A DNA stretch of 64,000 nucleotides from Reticulascus tulasneorum (GCA_001557505.1 LSAX01000005.1:2976001-3040000), one strand, 5' to 3'; positions 23,634-35,613 are shown, counted from the first letter of the stretch. Notes: a model not told the origin generated them from the letters alone. Program-made: numbers and translations.

Positions 23634-26600
23634 CTAAGTAGATTTGAATTGCGGTACAAGTTTACTCTTGACAGTGGCCGTCCCGGCCAGCTGGTAAATG
23701 CTCGACTTGCTCGTGATGTCAAACACAGACACCTCGGCACTTAGCTCCTTGGATATCCATGACCGCAGCTCGACTGCCACCAACGAGTCGACGCCGTATG
23801 CATGCAGGGGTTTCGTGGGGTCCAGGTTCGACAACTCAACACTTAGCACACGCGAGATCTTAAGCAGCAAGGCGTCCAGCACGATTTTCTCTGCCGCCTC
23901 CACAGTGGTGGCTGAGGAGAGCAAAGCCGCATGGTTGACATCCTTTTCAGTGGCAGTCTTGCCGGTGATGATGATCTCAGTCTCCTTGAGGTGGCTAAAC
24001 AAAGCATCGTTCCTCCAGGCGGGCAGCGAATAACCTTCAGCGGCGGTCTCTTGGGGCAGCCAAAGCCGGGGAACAACCTGGGAACGGACGACAGGAACCG
24101 TCTCCGGACGACAGTGGTAGTCAAGCACGGCGTGGAACTCGTCCTCGCGGATGAACGTCCAGCCGGTCGAGCGCATGTAGTCCAGTAATTCTGGCTTCTC
24201 GGCGACGAAGCCGACGCCGAGTATGACGGGGAGGTCGAGCGAGACAGCATGGAGCCCTTTTGATGCAAGATGGCGTGCAAAAGCATCTTGGAACGTGCTT
24301 CCCGCTGCATAGTTGGCCTGCTCAGGATTTCCGGTAACCCCCACTGCGGAGGAGAGCAGGACGAAAAAGTCAAGATCTTGGCCGAGGACGTGGTGGAGAT
24401 TCCACGACGTGTCGACCTTGGACCGAACGGCATCGTTCCACTCACCTACCGACATATCTTCGAGACGGTTATCCTGTTGGTGTTAGCGAAGTATAATTAC
24501 AGGCACACAGTTTTGAGCTCACCTTGAGCACCATGGCGCCTTGGATGCATCCTTTGATAGGCGGCATATATGTCAAGCACTTAGCGATAACGCCCTTCAA
24601 AGATTCGGCGTCTGTCGCGTCACATGCTGGCGCCGATACTCTATCGCAGACGGATTCAAGCTCTGCGATAAGTTGCTTAGCTGAGTCATCCACCGGCCCG
24701 CGTCGCGAAAGCAGTATCAGGTTCTTCGCGCCACGGGACGCCATCCACCGCGCCACAGATCTTCCTAACCCTCCGAGACCGCCGGAAATTACATACGACG
24801 CCTTAGGATCAAACTGGCAAAGGATTTCCTGGCTCGGGACGACCGATACCACGTCCTCATCGGAGGCGGTGAGGACCATGGAGCAATCCCTAGACGCGAG
24901 CTCCCGGAACGCATCCTGGACTTGAGAAAAAGGATACACAGTAAGTGGAGCCCGCGGGCTCGTTTCTAGGCCGTCCAGGACGAGTTTTACAGCGCGCTGG
25001 AAACTGCCTTGCGTCCGCACCGAGTCATGAAGCCCGCGGTTGTAAAGATCAAACGACTCGAAACGGGAGTTGCGATGCTGGCCGCGACTGAGGCGGACGT
25101 CAGCATGTGCGTCGCCAACCCCAAGTTCGACCAGCCGGCCGAACGGAGCTACGCAGTCCCAGGCATCGCCCAGGCCTTCTCCTGCCCGCGAGTGGATTAC
25201 GATGTCAACTCCTCTACCTCCGGTCATGCGCCGGATGCTCTTGGTGAAAGATGGATCCTGTTCGGAGAAGACATGATCCTGTGAAATGCTGTAGGTCTTT
25301 TCGAGAAAATCTCGCTCCTCTTCGCTGCTTGCCGTCGCGAACATCTCCGCGCCCTGGAGTTGCGCTAGCTGTAGAGCGGCTTGCCCAAGCTTGCCGCCAG
25401 CAGGATGTACCAGAATGGTATCTTCTCTGGTAAGACTTCCTGTCTCGTGGAGAACGGCATACACCGTCGTATACGGCACCGGGATGGACGCGGCTTCCTC
25501 CCACGACATGGTAGATGGAACCTTGGCGAGGAAGCCTTCTGTAGACCTAACATGGGTCTTGATTGTGCCAGAAAATGACAAGCCAAACACGCGATCACCG
25601 ACTTGAAAAGCAGATGCAGACCCGACTTTTGTCACAACGCCAGCGGCAGCGGACCCTAGCGCCGACTCATCGATTTTGCCTAGTGCAGAAGCCAGGTCGT
25701 GGACGTCGATATCGCACGCCATTGTCTTAAACTCGACCTCGTGATCGCCCAGAGGAGTATCGGCGAGCGGATCATCCGCAAATGCAAGAGAGTCTAACTG
25801 ACCTAAAGCGCCGATCTGGAGCGCAAGGTGGCGGGAAGAAATCTCGCCGAGAGGCTTCTCAACCACAGGCAAAGTCGATGTCTGCGCCCGCACATGGTCG
25901 GTCAGGTAGCCCGCATCCACAAGTCGTGGGATATGCGTCAGCCCTCCTGCAACTCGGAACCAGTTCTCTGTGCTATTTAGGGTGACGCCGAGCGCTTGAA
26001 TGCACTTTTCGACGATAACGTCCACGTCAACATCCTCCTCAAAGGCCACATTTGAGAAACGGAAACCTGGCCGCTCTAATCGTGCGGCTCTTGCCAGTCC
26101 CGTCACCAGCTCCGCTTCTGGTGCAGCGGTCCCGTCGCGAGTGCACCAGATCAACGTCTTACACTGAGTTACCATGCTCTTGACAGAATCGAACGTCTGC
26201 TGAGTCATGTTCTCAAGTATGGCAGCCTCAAGTTCCGCGAGGACGATACAGGTGGCACCCGTAAGGTTCACACCGTGCAGTTCCGTAAGAGAAATGGCTT
26301 CACAAGGAGCCTGCTGTACGATGACATTGGTTATGCCTGCGGAGATATCCCTTTGCAAGGAAGATGTATTGTCTAACAGGATGTATGTACGATCCTGGGA
26401 TTGTATAGGTGGATTCGTTGCTGGAACAGTGGAGACAAGAATAGAGCTTGTCTGATGAGCTGTATCGGGGAAGTCGTGAAAGACTGCGTCGAGCCCGTTA
26501 AAGCCAGAGGCAACCAGATGTTCTTTCCAGCTGTCGGCTGACATCAACGGACCCCAATTTCGGTCAGTATCTTCTGAGAGCCACCATCCCGGCAACACAC

Positions 26601-29600
26601 CGAAACAGAAGGTGCCGAGTAGAATGGTGGTGTTGGTTATCTCGAAGAGCAATAGCTTTCCGCCAGGCTTCAGCAGGGACTTTGCGTGGGATAGGGATAC
26701 ATCAATGCTTTTTGTCGCGTGGAGGACATTTGCAGCCAGAACCACGTCGTATTGGCCAGCCTCAAAGCCTTGATCGAGTGGGTCCTTCTCCACGTTAAGC
26801 ACGCGAAATTCCATGTGCCCAAGCTCTCCTTCAAACTTGACTTTGGCCTGCTCGAAGAACGAAGGAGAAATGTCAGTAAAGTCGTACCGCTGATACCGCC
26901 GGCCCTGCGCCGTCAAGGTCTCAACAACCGGCACAGTTGCGCCTCCCGTTCCTGCGCCAATCTCGAGGATTCGCAAGTTTGGATTCTTGTGAGCTAGGGC
27001 GTCAATGTAGTTGCATAGCTGTACGTAGCATCGCTTAGACCCTAGGCCGTGCCGGTACACGTTCTCGGCAATCTTGTCTCCGAAGATGACATTAAGAGGG
27101 TCGAGCGAACCGCCGAGCATCTCCTGCAGCGCTCGGCCGACGGCGATAATGAGAGCACCTTCCGGCGTGCCCCTTGCCTTAACCCTCGTTTCCAGTGCCT
27201 CGACTTCTTGGTCGGGTAATTCACCAGTGCCCTCGACAATATGTTCCATCCAAGCGACATAGCGCTGGTGGTGCCAGCCCATCTTGTCGACATCTCCCTT
27301 CGAACTCAGGAATTGGCGTATATAGGCGAGGCAGAGGGCCTCACAATCCTCCATCCACTCGGACGGATTATCCTCGGCCGCCATCGGCAGCCCAAACAGC
27401 GACGTGTACTGGTCCTTGCGGAGAAGGGTAGGATCCGGCTTCCAGTCGATGTTGAAAGCCCCATGCTTCGAATTTGACTGCTCATGCGATGCGTTGCCAG
27501 GGATCGTCATGAACACCAATCCCGACGCGTACACCATTGGCCGGCCCGTCTTCACTTGTACGGCTGTGACTGAGGACTCTGATTCCTGACGCCCGCGAGG
27601 TTTGGCTTGGGCTGCTACAAAGTATGACTCGTGGTGTCCCGCCGAGATCCAGAGGTCGTTCGCGTAGACCGGGACCGTGGCCTGTTGTGGACTCTTGGCG
27701 CTGAGTACCAGGGGTGCTAAGTTGGCCTGTATGATACCATCCAACGTGGCTGGGTGCACCAGGAAGGGCTGCAAGTAATTATGAGGCATTAACTTTCGCA
27801 GTTTGTCCACCGACGAGTCGACTCGCCCGAACATGGCGCCTGCTGGCCCCAGTGACAATTCGCTCAGCGTGCGGAACGTCGGGCCGAAGTCGAGTCCGGA
27901 CTCGCGGAAACCGCGATAGACCTTTTCCGCTGAGATTTTGGCTGTGCATCCGCCCTGAGCATCTTTGATCTCCTGATCGCAGCTGGACTGAACTGTACGA
28001 TCCGCCCAGCTCCCCTCTGGTGGATCATGCTCAAACTCGTATTCGGTTTGCACTTGTCCGCGGCAATGCTCTCGCCATGAGCCATCCTGGAACGTGGACA
28101 ACTGGAATTCGTTCCAGGAAGAGGCTACAGGCAGAGTCGTTTCCCGGTACGGCCGTAGATAAAAATGTGACTCAACGCCTAGCGCGTCGTCAGGCACTCG
28201 CAGGGCCATGTGGAACGACACGTCCCGGAACCGGAAGCCCTTAAGCAGTTGGCTTGTGTCCGCAATTTGGCGGCTGGCTTCGATCGCCATGACGAGCATA
28301 CCTGCAGCCGGATATAGTAGATCGCCAGACACTTTGTGGTCCTCGATCCAAGGGTTCTCTGAGAGTCGAATATAGTTGCGCCAAATTGCTTCGTCCTTGT
28401 TCCAGCTATTCACTGGGGCGCCGAGGAGCTCATGCCGAGGAGCTGACCGGAAACGAAAGTCTCGACTCTGTTTGCTTTCAAGCCAGTACTCTTTGGAGTG
28501 GTTGAACGGGTAGCTGGGAAGGTCGGTGAGCAGAAGCGGCTTGTGCCCACTGGCCTGATTTACTGCCGGCAAGTCGACATCGTAGCCGTGGCAAAAGAGA
28601 GACCCGACCATCTCGAGTGCACTGTCCACGGCCGAACGTTTGCGGACCAGCAAAGTGTGATATTGTGCCGCATCTCCACCCTGGACTTGCTTGGTGATTG
28701 CGCTGAGCGGTCCTTTCAAGGCGCCATGCGGTCCAATCTCCAGTATGTCTGTCACACGTGCGGGCGGGCTTCCCTCTTTAAATCCGTTGATCTTAGGTCT
28801 GGATCCAGAAAGCATGGCAGTGACTGACTCGTAGAAACGCACAGGTGATACCAAGTTGTCAACCCAGTAGGCTGGGTCCTGGAGTTTGGTGTGCGAGACG
28901 ATGGTCCCAACTGTCGAGGAAAAGAATTGGGCGTTGCGAGGAGTCTTGCCGCTCCCCGGCTCGAGAACACCCATCACATCGAGGTACTCAGCGGCCATGG
29001 CCTTCATGTATTGGGAGTGATAAGCGAGCTTAACATTAAGCTTTCGAGCAAACTTCTTTTCTTCCGTAAGCTGCTCGACCAGAGCGTCAATCTTACTTGC
29101 TTCCCCGCTGACGGTTTGACTCTGAGCGCTGTTCATGCAGGCAATCTCTAGGCTGCCGCTGCCGCCCGACCGATTAATATTCTCGATGATAGCTTGAGTT
29201 GCTTCTTTGTCTAAGCCTACCGCGGCCATGCCTGTCTTGGGCCCGGCCTCGGCGCGCAAAAGCTCGGCGCTCAACTTTCCGCGATAATATGAAACCTTCC
29301 ACGCCGCCTCTCGCGAGATCGCTCCGGCGGCGTAAGCTGCGGCCACCTCACCAGAAGAATGGCCGGTGATGGCATCTGGATAGATATTCCAGGAAGAAAG
29401 TAGGTCCACGAGGGCAACTTGTAAAGCCGTGCACAGGGGCTGAGAAAAGTCCGCGTCGTCTATCCGAGAAGCGCCTTTGCCTTTGGATAGCTCATCTACA
29501 AGATCATCGATCAGCGGTGTTCACAGGGTGAGATTCATCACTTACACGTCAAAGACCAAGGGCAACCCAGTTCATTCAGATACTTGTCGGCCGCGAAGAG

Positions 29601-31617
29601 GCTCTGTTGAAACGTCGGATATCGCATTAGCTCGATGCCCATAGCCGGCCACTGGGCACCCTGGCCGGTAAAGACGAAAGCCAGCCGCGGTTCCGATTTG
29701 GCGCGCAAAGGCTTCGTCATCGCTTCAAACGCATTATTCCACGTATTATTGGATTGCGCGATGCTAAATGACCGCCAGGCGTGGTGAGTTCTCTTAGACG
29801 TGAGTGTGTGAGCGAGATCGCGAAGAAATCTTTCCGGCTTCACGAGCGGATCGGCGGACCTTGAGGTTAAATACTCAGTGTAGGCATCTTGCATACGAGG
29901 GACGCCCTCTTGATCATAGGATGATGCGACAAGCACCTGAACCGTTCCCTCTGACTGTTGTGTGTCTCCATTTGTATGATGAAAGCCGTTGGTCAGTCCG
30001 TTGGTCAGTCCGTTGGTATGTCCGTTGGTATGTCCGTTGGTCAATCCATTCCCTGCCATCTTGGTCAGTAATGCTAGGCAATTGTAGAATAAGGGTGCGC
30101 ACCATTGACCATGGCGAGTTTCAAACTCCTAGGACTGGCATCGGTGCGATGATTCCCAACTAGACGATATTTTTGCAAGAAGTGAAGTGCGTCGTCCATG
30201 ACCAAGTGGGCGTTACTGCCACCCACGCCGAAAGAGTTGATGGACATGCGGCGCAGTCCGGACTGTGGCCATTGCGTCGCTTCAGTTGGGAATTTGAGAT
30301 GCCACGACTCCTGAATCTTGGGGTTGGCCTTCTCGAACCATGTGTTGGCGGGGATGATACCGCGTTCAAGCGTAAGGACGCCCTTAATGATAGAAGCAAC
30401 TCCGGCAGCACCCTCCAGATGTCCGACGTTGCTTTTCAAAGCCCCGACGTACAGGGGTTCGTCAGGAGACCGATGCCGGGTGAATATTTCACTGATGGCG
30501 CTTGCTTCGATCGGGTCGCCCACCGCGGTACCAGTCCCGTGAGCTTCGAAGAACCGGGTAACCGATGGGTCAAGCCCAGCCCTCGAGTAAACGTGACCGA
30601 TCAGCTTGGCCTGTGCCTCTTTGGTGGGTTGGGTAATGCCAGGTGACCGGCCATCCTGGTTGGAAGAGGAGTTCCGGATGACGGCACGAATCACATCCCC
30701 GTCGCGGATTGCGTCCGAAACCCGCTTCAACACCACGGTGCCGAAACCTTCCCCTCTGGCATATCCGTTGCCTCTATGGTCAAAGCTGTATGACTTTCCA
30801 TCAGGGCCTAAAACCCCGGCGGCATCCAGATTAAGGGTCATTTCGGGGCTCAGGATAAGGTTGCATCCGCCTACAACAGCCTAGATCGGTCAGCATCTAT
30901 GTTACAGTACGGTGCTGTGACATGCATACCATGGAAATCTCACGCAGCTTCAAACTCATGCATGCCTCGTGCGCGGCCACTAAGCTGCTCGAGCACGCCG
31001 TATCGATCGTCACGCTTGGGCCTCGAAAGTCAAAAAACCAGGATACTCGGTTGCTCAGCATGCTTGCCACGTTTCCCGTGGCTGCATACTTGGACGGGAT
31101 GTCCAGGTCTTTTGCAGTAATGTCATGGTAGTCCGAGGAAAAGCAGCCAACGTAGACGCCAGTTTGGGATCCGGCCGCCACCGGGAGTGGAATTCCGGCT
31201 GGAAACATGTTAATAGTATTCTGCACGAATGGTTAAAAAGGGATCCCACCATTCTCAAGCGCCTTGTAGACTGATTCTAGCATGCCGCGTTGCTGGGGGT
31301 CCATGCTGCTCGCCTCAGTGGGCGTGATAGAGAAGAAGGGCGCATCGAAGGCCGCGATACTACCCTTGAGAAAATGGCCAAACCGGGCTCGGGTCTAGTA
31401 AAATTAGTCTGGAAACTTATTTTCTTGCAAAGCCACACACCGTTCCGCTCCTAGTGGCATCCGGGTGCCAAAAAGCATCCGAATTATATCGTTCCGGCGG
31501 GACCTCCGTGCGGGCAGATCTACCCGCGAGCAGGAACTCGTAGAACCTCTCGGCAGTATCTCCGTCACCAGGCAGCCGGGCATTCAGCCCGATGATTGCG
31601 ATTGGCTCATCCATCAT
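23634..31617 (-). CDS. Highly reducing polyketide synthase (KS-AT-DH-cMT-ER-KR-ACP)
   Basis: Seven exons on the minus strand (31617-31441, 31394-31250, 31198-30930, 30880-30103, 30052-29546, 29495-24523, 24473-23634) give 2,562 aa; introns are 46-51 nt and every phase agrees. KS: active-site Cys in [17 protein letters not shown], His in [12 protein letters not shown] and [10 protein letters not shown] Thr-Asn-Gly-rich linker covers about residues 457-485. [12 protein letters not shown] and GHSSGE (about 671). DH: His in [18 protein letters not shown] (about 1009), Asp in HPATLDGI (about 1210). C-methyltransferase: [15 protein letters not shown] (about 1470). [20 protein letters not shown] (about 1988). 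[16 protein letters not shown] and a SS..NYAAG active site. [14 protein letters not shown] near 2511. All catalytic residues I can check are present, so it should make a reduced, C-methylated chain. There is no thioesterase or reductase domain. The product is unknown. Confidence 0.95.
29986..30045 (-). repeat. Five 12-bp tandem repeats coding the PKS inter-domain linker
   Basis: Five copies of a 12-bp unit (ccgttggtcagt and variants with atgt or caat ends on the plus strand) sit in exon 5 of the PKS. Read on the coding strand they give alternating T-N-G-L and T-N-G-H blocks between the KS and AT domains. The unit length is a multiple of three, so copy-number change would alter linker length but not frame. 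Confidence 0.9.
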
Positions 31618-31842
31618 GGAGGATTACGGTGAACAGAGTTGTCGAGTCTCGGAAGCTGTATCAAGCACGCAGAACGCATCCATCTAATAAGCATGAGGAC
31701 GACGCCGCAGCTCGAGTGCCAAGACATTCTGATTTCTATACTGCCAACGCACCGTTACAATTCATGTAATCTATGCTGCAGATAGTCCAGCTCGACCATG
31801 AATACATATGGCTATCGGTTTGCCGGGACAATTGCTTTAGTC

Positions 31843-31858
31843 CGGCAGGGATATTCCG
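31843..31858. promoter_or_regulatory. Possible Zn2Cys6-type inverted CGG site
   Basis: CGG and CCG half-sites are separated by 10 bases, inside the region shared by the two divergent cluster genes. Such pairs occur by chance; it is listed only because of its position. Confidence 0.2.
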
Positions 31859-32119
31859 CATGGTAAGTGGATCTCGACGTTACGGCGAGGGTATATGAGT
31901 CCACCGTTATACCAGGCAAGGATAAAGCACGAGCAAGGGTCACTAGCGGGCCACACCCCACGCCGGAATTGGCTAAGCATAATGCAAGTCCACACCGCAA
32001 CTTTCCCGTCGCCAGCAGCGGGAATCTTCAGCAATTTGCTGGAATTTCCCAGGTTTAGTTCGGGTGATCTAACCAAATCGATGAAGAGAACCACAGAAGA
32101 GGTGATAGCTGGTGCTCTC

Positions 32120-32131
32120 TATATACTATAA
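32120..32131 (+). promoter_or_regulatory. TATA-like element
   Basis: A tatatactata stretch lies about 300 bases before the proposed start of the LaeA-like methyltransferase at 32422. Position and sequence only. Confidence 0.3.
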
Positions 32132-32421
32132 GCCCCCGTAGGGGGAACGTGTGAAGCCATCGCGGTGCCCAGCTCGTTACGCGCAGGGGGCGTAGCACCC
32201 CTGGAACGTCAGAAGACGCGCCGTGCCGATCCCTTGTAGGCTACCAGGGTGGTGACCAGACGCTACGAGTACATAGAAAGAAAAGATGCCCGAGCTGATT
32301 GATTCCTGAAAAAATTTGCAGGTTCAACGTCCCGACAAAGAGTTTGTTCCAGCCAACAGCCCCTGCAACGTCCGTTGTGTAACCACGCACTAGCCGGCTC
32401 GTCTCGGTCCGGCCCGAGGTT

Positions 32422-34063
32422 GATGGACGCACCGAAAAAGAGCGGCCAAAAGAGCGACGCGGGGCCCGGAGATCGATCGTTGGGAACACGACTCACGCAT
32501 GCTTCAGCCTCATCCTCGCTCCTCGCGCCAACAACATCGTCAGAACACCCGACTAGCACATCGAGCGAGAGTGGACGATCCGGTACAGCGTCGTCAGGCA
32601 GGCGTTCCAACGCTTGGGACCAACAGCACCCCCAAAATTTGCTTGCGGGCGTCGATGTGTGGCCCCTCATTCGTGTTCATGCAGGATTCATGGCTGACCA
32701 TGGAAACAGTCAATCTCTGATGACCACTCGCGTGTTGCATCCGAAGATTATTGGCCACGGTCGGACTCCACCGAGTCGGAGGATGAGACGGAAGCCGGAG
32801 GTCGCGCCTCAAAACGGTAGGTTATCATCTCCAATCCATTTCAAGCTGCGCGGCTGACCGCAACTGACTGAAGGGAAAGCGCGAAACCCACCGGGTCTCG
32901 CTCGGGGCGATTCTTTCGCAGCCTCGTCAAGAGGTTTACTAAATCGTACAAACGTCAGTGTTGTACCCCCACGTGGACGGGAGCTCGGGGACTAACGCTG
33001 CCTGCATAGGATATGGCTTTATACCCAACGATAAGGTATGTTGCAAAGACCACCACAACGGCCTCAGTGGCTGACATTACCGTCTCCTCCAGCAAGAACA
33101 AGACAGAAATGGTCAGAGAAGTCCCCGTCATGGTACGGATCCACCCATGCTAAGGAGAAGTAGTTCTCCAACACCAGGTGTTTCTCGAGCTCTTTAATGG
33201 GAGACTCCACCTAGCACCCGTTGTTAAGCCAAAACGAGTGCTCGATGTCGGCACGGGCCCGGGAGTCTGGGCATTAGTGCGTCTGCCCCTCTTTTTCTCG
33301 CGTGGGCATTGTGCTAACATACGCATGTAGGAGTTCGGCAAGTCTATTTCCACATTGCCGCATTGCGTGTACATGCTAATCCTCCTCAACAGCTCAGAGA
33401 AACCCACGCACCGGCGTCATGGGGATCGATATCGAGCCGGTGCGGCCGGCCACCAAGGCGCCAAACTGCCGGTTTCAGTGCATGGACGCGACGGAGGAGT
33501 GGACGTTCGACACTACGTTCGATCTCATCCACGTGCGGATGTTGGCTGACATACAGGGCAAAGCACAACTCATCCAGTCAATATACGACCACCTGGAACC
33601 CGGGGGTTGGGTTGAGCTCACAGAATGGATCGTGCTCCTGGAGTCACCAGACCACTCACTCGAAGGCACGGCGTTCCACCGGTGGAACGCCCTATTACGA
33701 GAAGGAACGTGTTACTATTGGGCCCACGCTACCTATCACAATGCTAACACTGCTTTAGGCCTCCAGCTGCTTGGAAGCTCGTTGTTTTATGCACTCGAGT
33801 ACAAGCCCCTGTTACAAAAAACAGGGTTCGAGAGAATCACGGAAACAAGGAACGGCGCATTGACCAACCCGTGCTACCCAGGCAAGACACTCCAGAAGAT
33901 AGGCACGATGATGGCAGAGAACTGGAATCTTGTCATTGAACCGTTGACGGTTCCAGTGTTCACGAGTGCCCTGGGCTGGACCCCGGAGCAAGTCGAATCG
34001 CTACTGGTTGATGTCCGTAAGGAGATTTCGGACACAAGATACCACTCATACATGACGCTGTAG
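32422..34063 (+). CDS. LaeA-like SAM-dependent methyltransferase
   Basis: The supported exons are up to 32816, then 32874-32953, 33010-33035, 33093-33111, 33161-33276 (or from 33155), 33331-33337 and 33393-34063; phases fit at each join. The assembled sequence follows the LaeA-like pattern: SYKR joined to YGFIPND, KQEQDRN, LHLAPVVKPK, the SAM-binding loop RVLDVGTGPGVWAL, EFAQRNP, VMGIDIEPVRP, then HLEPGGWVELTEW. Three exons are tiny (26, 19 and 7 nt), and the 33338-33392 intron begins with gcaagt, a GC-AG intron. The N-terminus is uncertain: an ATG at 32422 begins a Ser/Thr-rich frame, and an acidic stretch just before 32816 lies in another frame, so at least one more intron near 32640-32710 is needed. 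Such enzymes act either as small-molecule methyltransferases or as regulators of secondary metabolism. The gene is divergent from the PKS. Confidence 0.8.
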
Positions 34064-34887
34064 GGATTCTGCATGACACTGCATGCGTAGCTTGTCACTG
34101 ACGATATCAGGTTTACTCTGTATGGTCAAAAGCCGCGAGACGGGTCGTCCTCCACAACGGCCTCAGCGTCATCCTCCTCTGTGCAGATTGCCGCGTCTGG
34201 AACGTCATCGTCTACCTGAGGGGACCTGCTATCTCACTGTAGACTATGTACCACTTACCCGGTGCATCCCGGCAATCGCGGCTTAGCTTCAGACCATACT
34301 TTGCATCTTACCCGGCGTCTTGTGTGTGCATGTAGGTAGGCATTTCAGGAGCGGAGCGCAGGTAGCGCGAGCCGTCGGACTAGGGATGTATTTACTCAAT
34401 GCAACAGCGTCTAAATAGACTTGCTATATTTGATCAAATTCTTCCTCATGCAGGCAAGGGGTCCGGCTGCCGGATTACGGAGCCGGTGTGTCTCCCCTCA
34501 CCTTGAAATGGGCAGGTGGGCTATGTCGTATGCGAGTTCATGGGTCGTGCATGAACGCGATGAGTTGTACAAACCCGCTCTGCCAGCCAGCGGCGGATTC
34601 TCCCCCACGCCGAGTTTCGGTATCCAATCAGGGACTATCGGGCATATGTAGTCTTCAAGACGGCGCCAACAACCTTGTTGCTAATTCACGGCAGAATCTA
34701 CGCATATGCCAGAGTCCCAATTTTGTAATGTGCTGCGATGATCCCGCATTTGACGGTGCCGGAAGTATCCTGATAAGCATCCGGCCCCCAGCATTGTGCG
34801 GCAGAACATACCCACACTCATCCTCGCTCTCGCACTCGTGCCCTCGAATAGCATCACGCAATTTACCTGTCGAGCTGGTTGCCCATC
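34064..34887. other. Intergenic region between two methyltransferase genes
   Basis: About 0.8 kb between two genes on the same strand; no coding sequence recognised. It should contain the promoter of the gene starting at 34888. Confidence 0.55.
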
Positions 34888-35613
34888 ATGACTGACGTGG
34901 CTGTCGCCAAAAATCGCACGTACGCGACCGTCTATACGCGGTCCTTCCTGTCCATCATATACGACCAGTATGTGCTCGGATTTAACATGAGGTTCATATG
35001 GGGTTGCCCAACAAACACCGTGTTGCTGCCATTCTTCAGCGAGAACTTCTCGCGGAATCACCTGGACTGCGGCGTGGCGACCGGCTACTTCCCAGCCGCC
35101 GCGCTCGCCCGTCCCTTTAGATCCCATTCCAAACAGCAGCTCACCCTGCTCGATCTGAACCCCAATCCCCTTCGTGCAGCCCGCAACCGCGTCTTGTCAC
35201 TGACGACGGGCACTGACGTCGAGTGCGTCGAGGCGGACGTCACGGAGCCACCGCCAAAGTCGCTGCAGGATGCGCGTTTCGATACCATCTCGATGTTCAA
35301 CCTTTTCCACTGCATGCCGGGCGGCACGGAGAAGCTTCGGGCCTTCGAGACATTTAAGGACCTCCTAAGCGACGACGGTGTTCTATCTGGCTGCACCGTT
35401 CTCGGGGCGGCACATTCCACAGGCTGGCTGAATACTCTACAGCTGCGGTGGTATAACTGGTGGGGTGTCTTTAATAATTGGGACGACAAGAGAGAGGACT
35501 TCCAAAAGGCCCTCGAGCGCGAGTTCGGCGAGGTGGAAACCTGGGTTGTGGGATTGACGCTGCTCTTCCGGGCACGAAAGCCTCGCAGATCTCATGCCGA
35601 GCTTTTGGTGTAG
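34888..35613 (+). CDS. Small class I SAM-dependent methyltransferase
   Basis: Intronless, 241 aa, from the ATG at 34888 (MTDVAVAKNRTYATVY). The N-terminal part has YDQYVLGFNMRFIWGCPT, typical of a small methyltransferase family found in fungal and bacterial biosynthetic loci. The SAM-binding loop is HLDCGVATGYF (a Cys where Val or Ile is usual), followed by LTLLDLNPNPL with the acidic residue that holds the ribose, then FDTISMFNLFHCMPGG and an LLSDDGVLSG segment. No signal or membrane segment. Lying about 0.8 kb after the LaeA-like gene and about 3.3 kb from the PKS start, it is a reasonable candidate for O-methylation of the polyketide. That assignment is by neighbourhood only. Confidence 0.85.
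   Translation: MTDVAVAKNRTYATVYTRSFLSIIYDQYVLGFNMRFIWGCPTNTVLLPFFSENFSRNHLDCGVATGYFPAAALARPFRSHSKQQLTLLDLNPNPLRAARNRVLSLTTGTDVECVEADVTEPPPKSLQDARFDTISMFNLFHCMPGGTEKLRAFETFKDLLSDDGVLSGCTVLGAAHSTGWLNTLQLRWYNWWGVFNNWDDKREDFQKALEREFGEVETWVVGLTLLFRARKPRRSHAELLV

Larger units (their letters stand above)
31618..32421. promoter_or_regulatory. Shared upstream region of the divergent PKS and methyltransferase genes
   Basis: About 0.8 kb separates the PKS start codon (31617, minus) from the first likely codon of the LaeA-like methyltransferase (32422, plus), so both promoters must lie here. A CGG-N10-CCG inverted pair occurs at 31843-31858, resembling the sites bound by some Zn2Cys6 dimers, and a tatata element at 32120-32131 suits the plus-strand gene. 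No regulator gene for these sites is seen next to the cluster. Confidence 0.5.
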
